From NCBI RefSeq assembly GCF_902167145.1, contig NC_050097.1, forward strand, positions 109,463,982 through 109,527,981: a DNA stretch of 64,000 nt, read 5' to 3'. The position numbers and the translations under genes are program-made. This stretch comes from Zea mays (taxonomy: Eukaryota; Streptophyta; Magnoliopsida; Poales; Poaceae). Within the stretch, counting starts at the first letter, position 1. Each line of letters opens with the position of its first letter. The notes beneath the pieces were generated by a model, which saw only the letters and a list, made by a program, of their open reading frames with translations, was not told the DNA's origin and did not search any database. This document shows positions 33,886-45,843 of this stretch, one piece after another.

Positions 33886-34273
33886 AGCCTTTGTTCGTTT
33901 ACACCAATCCAGCTCTGAATTAGTATGGATTGGAATTAAATCCATGTCACATTCCATGCCCAAAATAATCCAAGACTATTTTTTTAATCGGTTAAACCCA
34001 TCATGAAATATAAAACAAGGGTTTGAGATTTTTTTAAACTATGTAAGAAAGTGATTTTATCCATAGCTCATTAGGTATGGAACAAATCCATAAAAATATT
34101 GCACAAGTTTACATTAGAATCTATGAATCAAAAAATAACTAGCTTTGATAAACACATGTATTAGTTGATAGATTTAATCCCACCATAGAATTAGGTGTGA
34201 GGTATGAATTCACTCAATTTATACTCAAATTAAATCTATAGTGTGATTTATCTCATATAACCGAATAAGGTCT
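33886..34273. mobile_element. Degenerate hAT-like MITE
   Basis: The left end AGCCTTTGTTCGTTTA and the reverse complement of the right end (AGACCTTATTCGGTTA) form an imperfect inverted repeat. This resembles the (A)GGCCTTGTTCGGTT ends common in grass hAT-type MITEs. The interior is AT-rich with ATTGGATTAA-like words and no coding. A clear 8-bp duplication was not found, and the Tat insertion lies only 13 bases to the left. Confidence 0.5.
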
Positions 34274-35491
34274 AAGTATGCGTGTCGTGGATCGTCTCCT
34301 AATCACCTTAGTTCGCGGCCAGCTAGCTGCTTCCCCGCGTTAATCTTGTATCGTGCGATGTTTTATTGGTGGAGGAAGGCGGGAATTGTTGGGCCGGGGC
34401 GGCGTGAGAGACTTCAACGGCGGTGGAGATGACATCGGCGCCTGGATATTCTGCTGCTCCTTCATCCACCTCGCCATCAACTCCAGTTGCAGATCGGCGT
34501 CTCGGCTTTGCCTCCGCTCGCACTTGTTGCCGGCCCGGCAGTTCTTGCGCTAACCTGGGTGCCTCCGCGGCTCCGCCGACCCCGCCGCCAATCACCGCAG
34601 CAGCTCGAGCGAGGGCACGTGATGCAAGTGCCTAGGCGTAGCATCTGATGTTTCACAGACTTGAAGCGCACGAGCACAGGAACTCCCTTCATCAGTTTCT
34701 TGGTGGATGCTGGAATCCCTTCATCAATTGCTGGAGTTGTTGCCTGGAGTTGTGAACTGTTTACCTAGTGTATCAGAAACTTGTGTCTCAGATTAGCCTT
34801 GTTTTTTATTCCTTAGTTTGCATCAAAAGGTGTTTTTATTCTTCTGTTTTCATTTGAGTCTTCCGTAAAATGATGTCCAATATTGTAAGTGCCCAGGCGT
34901 ACCATCTAGCTATTCATGCGTCCAATATTTTCAGTAAAAATCATGTCACCTGTTTAACGTGGGCAAGCCCTTGCGTCAAGTAGAGAAACAGGGCTGATGC
35001 AAAATGGCCGATTCATGCCTTGGGCTTTTTTTGCTGGCCCGATTTTCATTTGAATCTTCTAATTCAGGAACTGCTGGAGTAAACAGGATATTCTATCCCG
35101 AATAAATTTTAGTCTGCCTCTAAAAATCAGTTTTTGCGGAAATTTTTTAGTATCCTCTTGGAGATGATCTAAGCCTATCATTATGTCCATGCTAAACAAG
35201 ATGGCCACGAAAAATGTTATAATCTGCTGTCTTATTTTAGCGCTCGTGTTGTAGTCAGATCAAACATCTGTTGCTGGTTCGTATTATCTTCCTTCTCTGT
35301 TTGCTTATTAGTTCAGTGTGAACATACAACAAGTAGAGATTTACAAATATCTATAGTAGTACATGCATCTATGTGTTTTACAGTTATTCATCTGCTAGCT
35401 TGTATAATTTCCTTTTTATTTGATTTGAAAAAAAGTACCATTCAACTCTCTTTTCTTCTTCCTTTGACAAATTAACTCGTAATGATACCTA
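34274..35491. other. Intergenic region with a possible gene fragment
   Basis: 34350-34640 is GC-rich, unlike its AT-rich surroundings. On the minus strand, after an acceptor-like TTAG near 34550, a frame of about 65 codons reads KNCRAGNKCERRQSRD, then LQLELMARWMKEQQN, then a Pro-rich end and a stop near 34346. This could be the last exon of a captured or decayed host gene. I do not recognise the family. The rest of the segment shows nothing. Confidence 0.3.
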
Positions 35492-35519
35492 CTAGTCAAT
35501 GGCGTGCGCCAGCGCACGC
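35492..35519 (-). mobile_element. Helitron 3' terminus (minus strand)
   Basis: On the minus strand an 8-bp stem GCGTGCGC-TG-GCGCACGC (35519-35502) is followed six bases later by CTAG (35495-35492) and then T. This is the hairpin plus CTRR|T arrangement of Helitron 3' ends. The element body would lie to the right. A candidate TC start on the minus strand at about 36706 (TCTCCTCTATTAAAC, preceded by A) would give a 1.2-kb non-autonomous element, but that end is weak. Confidence 0.55.
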
Positions 35520-37489
35520 GTGGAAATTAAATACTTAACATTAATGTATAGTCATACAGATACTATATTACACATACATATATAGAGTGATATGGATGAT
35601 CATGATCATTACAAAATATACATGGTCATTACATAATAGGTGCGTTACAAATAGTGCATTTTTGGTAGTTTAGTAATGTTGATGTGAACTGTAGAGTATT
35701 CCTTCTGAAACATGGGAAAGCACTTAAACCTTATGGTGTATACCTTCTAGCGCGGCAATATGTTCATCAGAGAAATAACCATATTGCATAGGAATCCTAA
35801 TGTTACGTGGAGAGCGTGCACATAAAAGAGCAGTGGTTTCTTGTGTTTCCTTTTGCCAAAAAAATGTTTATTCCTTAATAGTATAAAAAGGGGAGCTTGC
35901 AAACAAATAATGAGAAGACAAAAAACAAACAGCAATGAAGTAGCATGCATGAACCTATATAAATCACTACCAACATAGATAGATAGGCATTACCTCTAAG
36001 AACCAATCGATGTTGATTTAGCACTCGCTTACGATATTGTCATGCTAACTTTGTATTTCTATGTGAACCCACGATATATATTGTTAATCCAAGGTCAACA
36101 TTAGGCGTCAGTAATATCAACGTGGAGCTAGATGTCCCTTGCAATGGTATTTATATATGATCCTAGTTGGTTATGCCCACTACATCTGTGAATATATCAA
36201 AAAGGATCATCTCCTGCAGAAGACCAAGATAAGAAATGTTAGCAAGAACTCTTACTTTTTTAGGAAAATATTGCACCCCTAAAATCATCTTTTTAGTGGA
36301 TAATGAATCTCCCATCGTTTATGAAAACATAACACCCCAAACTCTTTTTTTTAGAAATCAATCGAGGTGCATATCTTTTATGTACCATTAGAAGTGTACG
36401 AATGTGTGGTTAAAGGTGGGGAAGTAGCAAAAGGATGCGGCAGTTATACAATAAATGTTCTTAGGTTGTGCAACATTTTTTTGCACAACGCCATCAGCTA
36501 TGCCAATCAGGTAATTACACATCTATATTGCGAGCTTGCCCAAAGCAGAGCAGCCCCTGAGTTTGAATTGAGTTGTCTTTGTAAATCGAAGTAATTGTTT
36601 TTCTTCCTTTTTACCTTGGCTGAGCCAGCCGAGACCTTGGCCAGGTGCGGTCTAGCAAGTCTTTTTTTGGGCACATTTAGGGGTTTCAATGTAGTTTAAT
36701 AGAGGAGATAAAAAGGCACGTATGACTTCCGGTGTAGGCGGAGGTAAAAAAGGGACCCAAAAGCATGTGTGCTAAGTGTAGGTGGAGGTCGTATCGCAGA
36801 GATTCAAAACCAAAGGCAATGTCGGCATGGTGGAAAAGCAATCAGAGTTTAGTTTGAGATTCTTTTTACCTCGAGGAAACGTGGGATGGATGGAGGCGGA
36901 TGCAGCAGCACTATTATTGTCCAGGAAACGACATCCGCGAGGGCTCGATGGAGGCGCACGCAGCAGCGCCGTCGCTGCCGCCGCTGGCAGCGTGGCCTCC
37001 GTAGTAAGAACTGGAGGCACACCGAGAGGCTTCTAGGCACATCCGCACATCCGGTTTGTTTTCCTTTTTTTTATTCGCTGGGAAGCTGGAACGGTGGACC
37101 AAGCATGTGCGCGTGAAATAACACAGGAGCTGGAGGTGTCCACGCGTACGGTGGTGATGTGAAGCGTCATGTAGATGTGCGGTAGCTATTTTTTAGCCGA
37201 CGTGGACTATGTCACCGTGGAGGAAGCCGCATCGGCTTAATAGGAAGGAATAGTTTCGTTTATCTCATAGACATTTTCATGTGAATGATTCGGCCGAGCA
37301 AAGATATACGAATTGTAAGTATTTAACAACATGTGAATATGCATGTTGCTAACCTGTTTCTGATTTCTAAAGAACATCAAAAACAAGGCAATACAAGCTC
37401 TTTTCTTTTAACTCCCCCATCGAAGGTTAATTCAAGAGAGAAGATGGAGGGCTTGAAAATATATCAATAAGAACATGTGAATTGTGAAG
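35520..37489. other. No gene seen; possible Helitron interior and unique DNA
   Basis: AT-rich to about 36780, then a GC-richer patch at 36880-37010 with short open frames on both strands and no family motif. No intact gene, RNA gene or repeat boundary is recognisable. Confidence 0.35.
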
Positions 37490-37786
37490 AGTAAGTTGTG
37501 ATACTCATCTGGTTGTGCGAACACATTATTTCATTCTTTGACAATACATCAAATGATTGCAAATATACCTCCGACTTCATACGGATGATAGTTCGAAGCT
37601 ATCTTCGAAGGATAAGCAAATCAATGTCTCGGCTCCGAAAAAAGGTGTCCTTATGCATGGTACTATTCCTCTATTTATAGGCGCGGAGCAAAACTTCGAA
37701 AAAATTACAAGCATGTCCTCAAACCATATACATGGCAACTACAAGTATTATGGGGGTAAAATTGTACTTTTCCATCTATATATCTT
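37490..37786. other. LTR-like remnant
   Basis: CCTCTATTTATAGGCGCGG near 37670 with a following TTACAAGCATGTCC parallels the 7840-7900 segment. It probably derives from a related, decayed LTR. No coding. Confidence 0.3.
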
Positions 37787-37860
37787 TGTCACACCCGAAT
37801 TTTAGGGCAAACCCGGGTGCATCTCAAATGTGTGCTAGGATCAAGTCTCACGCATATCAC
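37787..37860 (-). repeat. Fragment of an LTR related to chromovirus A
   Basis: TGTCACACCCGAATTTTAGG followed by GGCAAACC and CTAGGATCAAG aligns with the start of the LTR at 38161 (TGTCACACCCAATTTTGG, GGCAAACC, CAGGATCAGA) at roughly 70% identity by eye. It is cut after 74 bases by the CACTA-like end at 37861. Confidence 0.55.
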
Positions 37861-38160
37861 CACTACAAAACATGTTATATGAGACAGATAATTTTCAGTT
37901 ATTAAGATGCTTATGAAGTGTCCAAATTTGATGGAGTCGCAAAAGATATCTCAAATTTAAGCTGCTTGTAAACTGTCTTAAAAGATATTATATAAGACAA
38001 TTTTTAATTCATAACCGTTTAAAAAGGTACCTGGTTAAGTCGTTTTGTTCGATAAACCATCTTAAATTAGGTTTTTGTTTAAGACACTTCTTCTAAAGAA
38101 CCGTCAGGAATAAATACATTAGAAGTCAGAAGGTATTTATCAAACTGTCTAGAATATTTT
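37861..38160. mobile_element. Left end of a CACTA-like non-autonomous element
   Basis: Begins CACTACAAAACATG and has several TCTTAA/TTAAGA-like subterminal motifs (near 37903, 37976, 38060, 38078). It is interrupted at 38161 by the LTR of chromovirus A, so its other end should lie beyond the window. The preceding 3 bases CAC would be the target duplication. Confidence 0.5.
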
Positions 38161-41100
38161 TGTCACACCCAATTTTGGAAGGCAAACCAAATGCGAACCA
38201 TGTACGTGCCAGGATCAGAAACTCACGTACACAGCGATTACATAATTGGACATCATCACACAACACTCAAAATAAACAGCGGAAAGGTACTTTATTACAT
38301 CAAGATGTCCAAGACATCCACAGAGTCTATTACATAACCATTGTTTTTTAACATAATTATCAAAGTGCGGAAATACGAAACGTAGATGCTAAGCCTACAC
38401 AGGTAGCTGATTGGGGTTTGCCACTAAGAAAGGACTAGAACTCGTCATATTTCTGGAACTCCTCGAAGTCATCCATGTTGCCAGCATCACCTCCTGAGCA
38501 TTGGGTACACTGGGGACAACCTAGGGTGGGGGTGGTTTGTAAAGCAAGGGTGAGTACACATCAACGTACTCAGCAAATGTCCCATTTGGCTAAAGTGTAC
38601 TAGCTGTATGTGGAGTTTGAGGTCAAGCAGTTGCTTTTAGTTGGTCAAGTATTTATTACTATTAGTAGAGCCAAGTTTTAGTAATAAACCCAGTTATTAC
38701 CCAGAAGTACCTCCTCAAACGAGGAAATACCATAGATCAAATTTTATAACATCATTATTAACCATCATCATAAAAGTATCCAAAGTTTTTCTAATCAAAG
38801 AGGATCCCAATGCTGCTCTTAATCATGAGCTCGGCTGATATACCAGTTTTTAACACTCTGCAGAGGTTGTACACTTTACCCACAAGTCGTGATCCCTTTC
38901 CAGCCTGGGTTGTACAGACCCGATCTTCACTACCAAGGTGAATGGCCAGGGATACACTACATAGCCTTTACAAAGACTCCCCTGGTGCATAGCTGGTCGT
39001 TAGGTTTCGTCAGTCGTACAAACGCAGTACACCTCCCCAAGGTGGGTGACTAACAAAACCAAATCGAAAGAACCTCTGCACCCCAACCTTGGCAGAGCGA
39101 GCACTACGCCCCGGCCCCCATTGACGGCCCTCCGGCAAAGCCAACTACACCCCTAGGTTCATCTAATTAATCAGCTAAGGGCGTCCCATTCCACCCTCAT
39201 GGTTGTACTGTTATCCCGGGTGGTCACTCCACGAACAGGTCCTTATGGAGAGGTACTCAGGAAAAATGCCTGAGCCCACTAAGGTATCACAAGATCATAC
39301 ACATAATCAGGATAACAGTATCGTATCATAAATGTTCACACCATGTTCATTGATTAAGTTAAGGTAGTAGCAACATGCTAACCATGATAACCCAAAAGGT
39401 AAACAAGGATAAGTGAATACAGACTAGTCAATCCTTAGGTTTTACAAAGTAATGCGGGATAGTGAATCATAAAGTATTTAGGACATAATAGGTCAGAGGA
39501 CACTTGCCTTCACCAAGTTGCTGTTCAGGGAGGTCTCCAACAACACACTCAGGAACCTCAGACTGCTCGTTGTCTAAATAAAGCGAGCATGCATTCAATA
39601 CATTTGGAAAGTGCAAATGAACATCACACCAACCATGTACAAACATTGGAACACATCTTAAAAAGACACAATACTACATAAGGGATACTGAATTCAAAGT
39701 ATAACATAAACTATAACATACATTAACTTTATTTGAAAATAGATTATTATTTCCCCTAAGTGTTACTTTCAAGTACATGAACATAGTTCAACTTATTTTA
39801 TTGTGACCTAAAATTTAGAACAGAAGTGAACTCATGCAATACTTATCATTAATCTCACAAGTTTAAACATGATTAAATCTCTAAGGTTCTCCTTTCATTT
39901 ATTTTATTAAATAAATAAAACTACATCTATATTAGTTCATATTCAATCATAAAAATTAGAATATGCAGACAGTAGGTGAAACCATTTTATTTAAATAGAG
40001 AATAATCCTATGAACATTTTGCAATTTGAATCACTAAATTTGGAGTTAATATGCAAAAGTTATGAAATAAACAAGTTTGGGAATTCAAAATATGAAATTA
40101 GGGCTAATTCTGCGACTAATTAAAAGTCCAGGGGTCTAATTAAAACAAACCAGGGACCTATACGCTAAAACAGAGGACGGCGGGTTGATTTCCTAAAACC
40201 AGGGGGTTTCTTAAGCAAAACAACCACGCGAAGGGGTATCGGGCTCCCTCAACCGTTGGATCAGAAACCGATGGCGGAGATTAGATCACGCGGGCGCGCA
40301 CGCGGGCGCGGGCGCGCAGGCACGGCTGACAAGCGGAGCCAGGGGCGTCAGGGCACATGTGCGCGAAGCGTTATCCGTGGTCCGAGCCGTTCGATCTGAA
40401 TCGGACGGAGGGGACCAGACGCCCACGACGCAGGCGCGGCTGACAAGTGGGGCCAGAGGCGTCAGCGGCAGAGGGGGAGGGCGCACTGACCGAGCGGGCC
40501 CAGCGCCAGAGGACTTGGGCGCTGACAGGCGGGCCAAGGGCACAGGGCGTGTGCGCGCGAAGCGATACCCGCAGTCCGGGCCATGCGATCAGGATCAGAC
40601 GGAGGGGATCAGTCCGGGAGAAAAACAGACGGCTGCGGGTGGCGCTGCTCCTCTCCATGGCGGTGAGGTCGCCGGAGTTGAGGCAGGCATGAGCTAGGGG
40701 GGGTCCGGTGTCACCGAAGTTGGGTAGAGAGGAAGAGGGCGCCACGGCAAACTCAATGGCAGGGAAGGGGCCATGAATCCACGGGAAGAGAGGGGAGAAC
40801 GGCGGTGAGAAAGGCTCGGGCGGGCCAGAGTAACTCCGGTGAGCCATTCCAGCCACGGGGAGGGGACTTAAGGCACGCTAAGGCCTTGGCTAACTTCAGC
40901 AGAGGCAGGGGCGACACAGGGACCTACTCCGGTGAACTAGACCGGGCTAAATCGGCCAACCACCGCGCGAGCACGGCGGACTGCCGCGGCCGAGCACCGG
41001 CGAAGGCGAAATTGGCCGAACACAGGGCGGAATAGGGGAAATTGGACACGGGGACGGGTGTCTCACCTCGGGGTGAAACTCGGGGAGGCTTGGAGCGGTC

Positions 41101-41419
41101 TCCGGCGAGCTGGATGGCTGGGAACGCGGGCACGGTTCTCCGGCGGTGGCTGGCGGCGTGAGCAGAGCGCGAGAGAGGGTGAAGCTGAGCGAAATGAGGC
41201 GAGGGGCGTGCGCGGGGCACTGGCGGGGCTCCAAGAAGGGAGTTGGGCGTGTGGGCGGGCGTTGTGGCCGAGAAATCCGGCGACATGCGTGAGTGCGCAC
41301 GCGCCGGTCCACGGCGAGCGCGGAGGGGGCGGAACTGACAGGGCTGGCCCACGGTGCAGAGAGAAGAAAGGGGCACACGGGGCAACGACTCGGCGACTGG
41401 CGATCCGGGCCCATGAGAC

Positions 41420-41459
<40 letters not shown>

Positions 41460-41965
41460 CAGGTAAAGGAAACTTGCTCCGACAGATCGCCCCCACTGAG
41501 AAGCGAGCGAGAGAGGGAGGGCGCGCGCGAGGGAAAACTACCGCTGACAAGCGGGGTCCGCCTATCAGGCAGCGCGGGCGCGCGGCCTGGCTAGGCTTAG
41601 TGGGCCGACTGGGATGCTTTCTCTTTTTTCTTTTTCTCTGAATTTTCTAATTCCTTTTCCATTTCTTTTTCTATAGGTTTTTTCAAATCCAAATTCAAAC
41701 TGGGTTTCAAATTCAAATAAATTCAAACTTGTGCAACACTTCAAAGAATATTTTAAACTCAGCATGATGCAACATGTCATGACTCATAAGGTTTTGGCAA
41801 AAATAAATAATTAACCTCCACTAGTTTAGGCTATCTCTAATCCAAAAGGAAAAAGGGAGAATGAATCTAGAGAGAAAGAAAACCTAGAGTGAAAAAAGAA
41901 GAGTAACACCTGATTTTGGGTGATAATTAGAAAGAAATTTATACCCCCAAAATCAGGGTGTTACA
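38161..41965 (-). repeat. 3' LTR of chromovirus A
   Basis: About 3.8 kb, TGTCACACCC at the left and GGGTGTTACA at the right (TGTAACACCC on the minus strand). The polypurine tract lies just outside, GGGGGATAGATC on the minus strand (41977-41966). It includes a (GA)n microsatellite at about 41415-41455 and a GC-rich section at 40250-41560. Open frames there (for example 40359-40697 and 41058-41594) show no family motif and are treated as chance. Confidence 0.85.
41415..41455. repeat. (GA)n microsatellite in the LTR of A
   Basis: GAGACAGAGAGACA followed by about fourteen GA units. Simple repeat inside the LTR. Confidence 0.9.
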
Positions 41966-42058
41966 GATCTATCCCCCTTAAAAGAATCTCGCCCTCGAGA
42001 TTCAGGGCTGGCTAGAAAAGAGCTCAGGGTACTTGGCTTTTAAATCATCTTCTCTTTC

Positions 42059-44197
42059 CTAGGTTGCTTCTTCTTCTAAGTGGTGACCCCATTTGACTTT
42101 GCACATCCTGACGTTACTTCTCCGAGTGACCCGATCTGCTGTCTCCAGAATTTGAGTTGGCTTCTCAATATACGTCAGATCTTCTTGAACTTCAAGATCC
42201 TCTGCTGGCAACTGCTCTTTTGGCACTCTCAAGCATTTCTTCAACTGTGACACATGGAACACATCGTGCACAGTGGACAGATTCTCCGGTAAGCTGAGTT
42301 GATAAGCCACTTCTCCACGTCTTGCTTGAATCTGATACGACCTAATATATTGAGGTGCTAGCTTGCCTTTGACTCCAAACCTTTTGGTTCCTCTAATGGG
42401 TGACACCTTTAAGTAAACATAGTCTCCCACTTCGAAATTGAGTTCCCTTCTTCTGGTGTCAGCATAGCTTCACTGTCTAGACTACGCTGCCTTTAAATTC
42501 CCTCGGACCATTCTGATGTTCTCTTTGGCTTCAAGCAAAATATCTGGACCGAACACCTGTCTTTCACCAGGTTGATCCCAATGCAATGAAGTTCTGCAAT
42601 TCCTCCCATAGAGCGCTTCAAACGGTGACATCTTCAGGCTGGCTTGGTAGCTATTGTTGTAAGAGAATTCCGCATATGGTAATCTCTTGTCCCAACCTAT
42701 CTTGTCTTGCAAAGCACAAGCCCTCAACATATCCTTCAGAATTTGATTGGTTCTCTCTGTTTGACCATCTGTCTGTGGGTGGTAAGCTGAACTGAACTTC
42801 AAATGTGTGCCCAAAGCTTCATGTAACTGCTGTAAAAAATGAGAGGTGAACTGGGTGCCTGTTTCTGATACTATCTTCTTCGGAACGCCATGCAAGCACA
42901 CAATCCGAGCCATGTATAGTTCGGCCAGCACTGCACTGTTGTAGGTGGTCTTGACTGGTATGAAATGGGCCACCTTTGTCAAACGGTCCACTACTACCCA
43001 GATGGAGTCATAACCAGTACGAGTGTGGGGCAAACCGACTATGAAATCCATTCCGATCTCATCCCATTTCCACTGAGGAATCTGCAACGGTTGCAACAAA
43101 CCTGCAGGTCTCTGATGTTCTGCTTTAATCCACTGACAATTGTCACATACAACCACATACTCTGCTATCTCCCTTTTCATACCGTACCACCAAAATCTTT
43201 TCTTCAGGTCATGGTACATCTTCTCACTACTAGGGTGTATAGAGTATGCTGTCTCATGGGCTTCCTTGAGAATCAGTTCCCGGATTGATTTGATGTCGGG
43301 AACACACAGTCCGTCCTTGAACCATACCACTCCTTCTGCATCTTCACAGAAATCCTTGCCTTTTCCATCTATGATCAACTGCCGGATCTCGTTGATTTTC
43401 TCATCATCCTTCTGACCTTTCCTGATGTCTTGCTCTAGAGTGGGTTCCAACTCGACTGCCACGCCTTGAGTGTTGTTCAGAAATCCGAGACTCAACCTGT
43501 CGAATTCCTTCGCTAGCTCATATGGCATCGGGTGAGCGGCCAACATATTGACTTGACTCTTCCTGCTAAGAGCATTTGCAACTACATTTGCTTTGCGTGG
43601 GTGATAATGAATCTCCAGCTCATAATCTTTGATCAACTCTAGCCATCTTCGCTGCCTCATGTTTAACTCTAACTGAGTGAATATGTACTTGAGGCTCTTG
43701 TGATCCGTGTAGATATCACACTTCTGCCAATAAAGATAATGTCTCCAGGTCTTCAATGCATGAACCACTGTCGCTAGCTCCAAATCATGAGTAAGATAAT
43801 TCTTCTCATGAATCTTCAACTGTCGGGAAGAGTATGCCACTACTCTCCCTTCCTGCATCAACACACATCCCAGCCTAGTGTACGAAGCATCACAATATAC
43901 TGAGAATGGCTTGTGAACATCTGGTAGAATCAGTACTGGTGTCGTTGTCAACTTCTCTTTCAATGTCTCAAAGGACTTCTGGCATGCTGGGGTCCACTTG
44001 AACTCAACCTTCTTTGCCAACAAAGATATCATTGGCCTGGTAATCTTAGAGAAACCTTCAATGAAACGTCGATAATAACCGGCCATTCCGATGAAACTCT
44101 TGATTCCTTGGACATCTTTTGGTGCTTTCGAGTCCAAGATAGATGTTACCTTTTTCGGATCTATAGCCAATCCTTCTCGGTTTATAATGTGACCCAA
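42059..44197 (-). pseudogene. Chromovirus A Pol: RNase H, integrase, chromodomain
   Basis: RT connection and RNase H lie at the start ([33 protein letters not shown]). Next is the integrase zinc finger (HPSSEKMYH to CDNCQW) and core (MDFIVGLP, then VSETGTQF where SDRGTQF is usual, then TDGQTERTNQIL). The GPY-like part ([11 protein letters not shown]) and chromodomain (RRSNVRMCKVKWGHH) follow. Stops occur at 42482 and about 42469, and TAG at 42059-42061 cuts the chromodomain where Trp is expected. The Asp-to-Glu change at the second catalytic position would disable integrase. Chromodomains of this lineage are thought to guide insertion into heterochromatin. Confidence 0.8.
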
Positions 44198-45399
44198 GAA
44201 CAGGACTTCACTGATTCAGAACTCACACTTGCTAATCTTGGCATACAACTGACAATCTCGTAGCCTCTAAAGTACTTTCCTCAAATGCTCCTCATGTTCT
44301 TGCTCATTCTGGGAATATATAAGAATGTCATTAATGAACACTACTATGAACTTGTCGAGGTAGTCCATAAACACACTGTTCATCAAATACAGGAAGTAAG
44401 CTGGCACATTCGTCAATCCGAATGACATAACCATGAACTCATATAGTCCATACTTATTGATGAATGCTGTCTTCGGTATATCTGCAGGTCGGATCCTGAG
44501 CTGATGGTAATCTGACCTCAGATCTATCTTTGAGAACACACTGGCTCCTCTAAACTGATCGAATAAGTCTTCAATTCTAGGCAGGGGGTACTTGTTCTTG
44601 ATAGTAACCTCATTCAAGGATCTGTAGTCAATGCACATCCTCTTTGTTCCATCCTTCTTCTCCACAAACAATACTGGGGCTGCCCAAGGCGAGGTACTTG
44701 GTCTGATGTAGCCTTTCTCTAACAACTCATCAATCTGCTTCTTGAGTTCCACCAACTCTGGTCCGGACACTCGATAGACTCTCTTGGAAATAGGGGTGGT
44801 GCCTAGAATAAGCTCCATGGCAAATTCAAGTTTCCTTTCAGGTGGCATACCTGGTAACTCCTCGGGAAACACATCTAGGAATTATGATACTACATTGATA
44901 ACCTCTGATGGTTTAATCTCCTCAATATGAGCGGTGACTTGGTGACAACTCCCTTTCCTTGATCCAGACAAGAACAATTCCACTGACACTTCTTCTCCTG
45001 ATAGGGACACTAACTTCACTGTTCTCTTGTCACAACTAAGACTGGCTTGATACTTGGTTAGCCAATTCATCCCTTATTTGAATCAGCAGGGAACTCTATT
45101 CCCCTTATTTGAACCTTTGCACTAAGGCAAAATCTATCAGTTTGGGTCCTTCCACCAACTGAACTAACTCTCATAGGTGGGTACATGGGTGCTACTGGTA
45201 TATTATGTGATTCTACCCATGATGCAGTCACAAAAGAATGTGTTGCTCCAGTATCAAATAAGACATTTGCAGAATGGTACTCGACTGAGAATGTACCTAA
45301 AGCCACTCTTGGAGTCTCCTGGACTGTGTCGGCTTCCAAGTGGTTCACCTTTTCATACTGGGCACGCGGTTGCCCACGGTTGTTGCCTCCTTGCTGCAT
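44198..45399 (-). pseudogene. Chromovirus A protease and reverse transcriptase
   Basis: The protease motif LFDTGATHSF lies at about 45240-45270 (minus). RT spans 44872-44198 with [17 protein letters not shown] and the active-site box reading FINDILIYS instead of FIDDILIYS. Stops split it at 44882, 44267 (RKVL*RLRD) and about 44218. The Asp-to-Asn substitution removes a catalytic metal ligand, so RT is dead even apart from the stops. Confidence 0.8.
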
Positions 45400-45843
45400 T
45401 GCATTCTGTCTGACTGGGGCATTGGGAGCTGGCTGCTGCTGAGCTGCTTTCTTTGGGCAATGATTCGCCCAATGGCCTTGTTCACCACAGTGGAAACATG
45501 CACGACTTCCTCCTTGAGCTGGCGATGTTTGATGGTTCTGGTTGGTTGCTGGGGCAGGAAGATGGGCTGCATGGTTGCTCTGACGCTGGTGTTGATTTCC
45601 TCCTTGCTGGTTGTTCTGACGTTACTGCTGCTGCTGCGGCTGTGGAAACTTCCTCTGGTACTGCTGCTGCTGGTTCTGACGCTGATGCTGGTGCTGGTGA
45701 CCTTACTTGAATGGCTGAGGTGGGTTGCCTGAGTAGCGAGGACGACTGCTACTCCCAACCTGAGGTCCACCAATCTTGCGTTTCATGTCCTCCATCTCCC
45801 GACACTTCCTTTCTGTCATGATTGCTCTGTCGATCAGATGTTA
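45400..45843 (-). pseudogene. Chromovirus A Gag C-terminal part with zinc knuckle
   Basis: Minus-strand zinc knuckle CFHCGEQGHWANHC near 45505-45460, preceded by a Gln/Asn-rich tract and by RAIMTERKCREMEDMKRKIG. It is cut at 45844 by the chromovirus B LTR; the N-terminal Gag domain must lie right of the window. Confidence 0.75.

Larger units (their letters stand above)
38161..45843 (-). mobile_element. Chromovirus A (Del/Tekay-like Ty3/gypsy), 3' part
   Basis: Read on the minus strand: Gag C-terminus, protease, RT, RNase H, integrase, chromodomain, polypurine tract, 3' LTR. The 5' LTR and Gag N-terminus are missing from view because chromovirus B inserted at 45844. The left flank ATTTT (38156-38160) is the expected target duplication. 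The copy is inactive, with several stops and lost catalytic residues. Confidence 0.88.

Noticed and set aside
36772..37116. Overlapping ORFs on both strands
   Set aside because: Short, Ala/Ser/Arg-rich, no start or splice support, and no recognisable family.
40286..41594. Several 80-200 residue ORFs in the LTR of chromovirus A
   Set aside because: GC-rich LTR sequence and a (GA)n tract; both strands give equally long frames, and no motif is seen.
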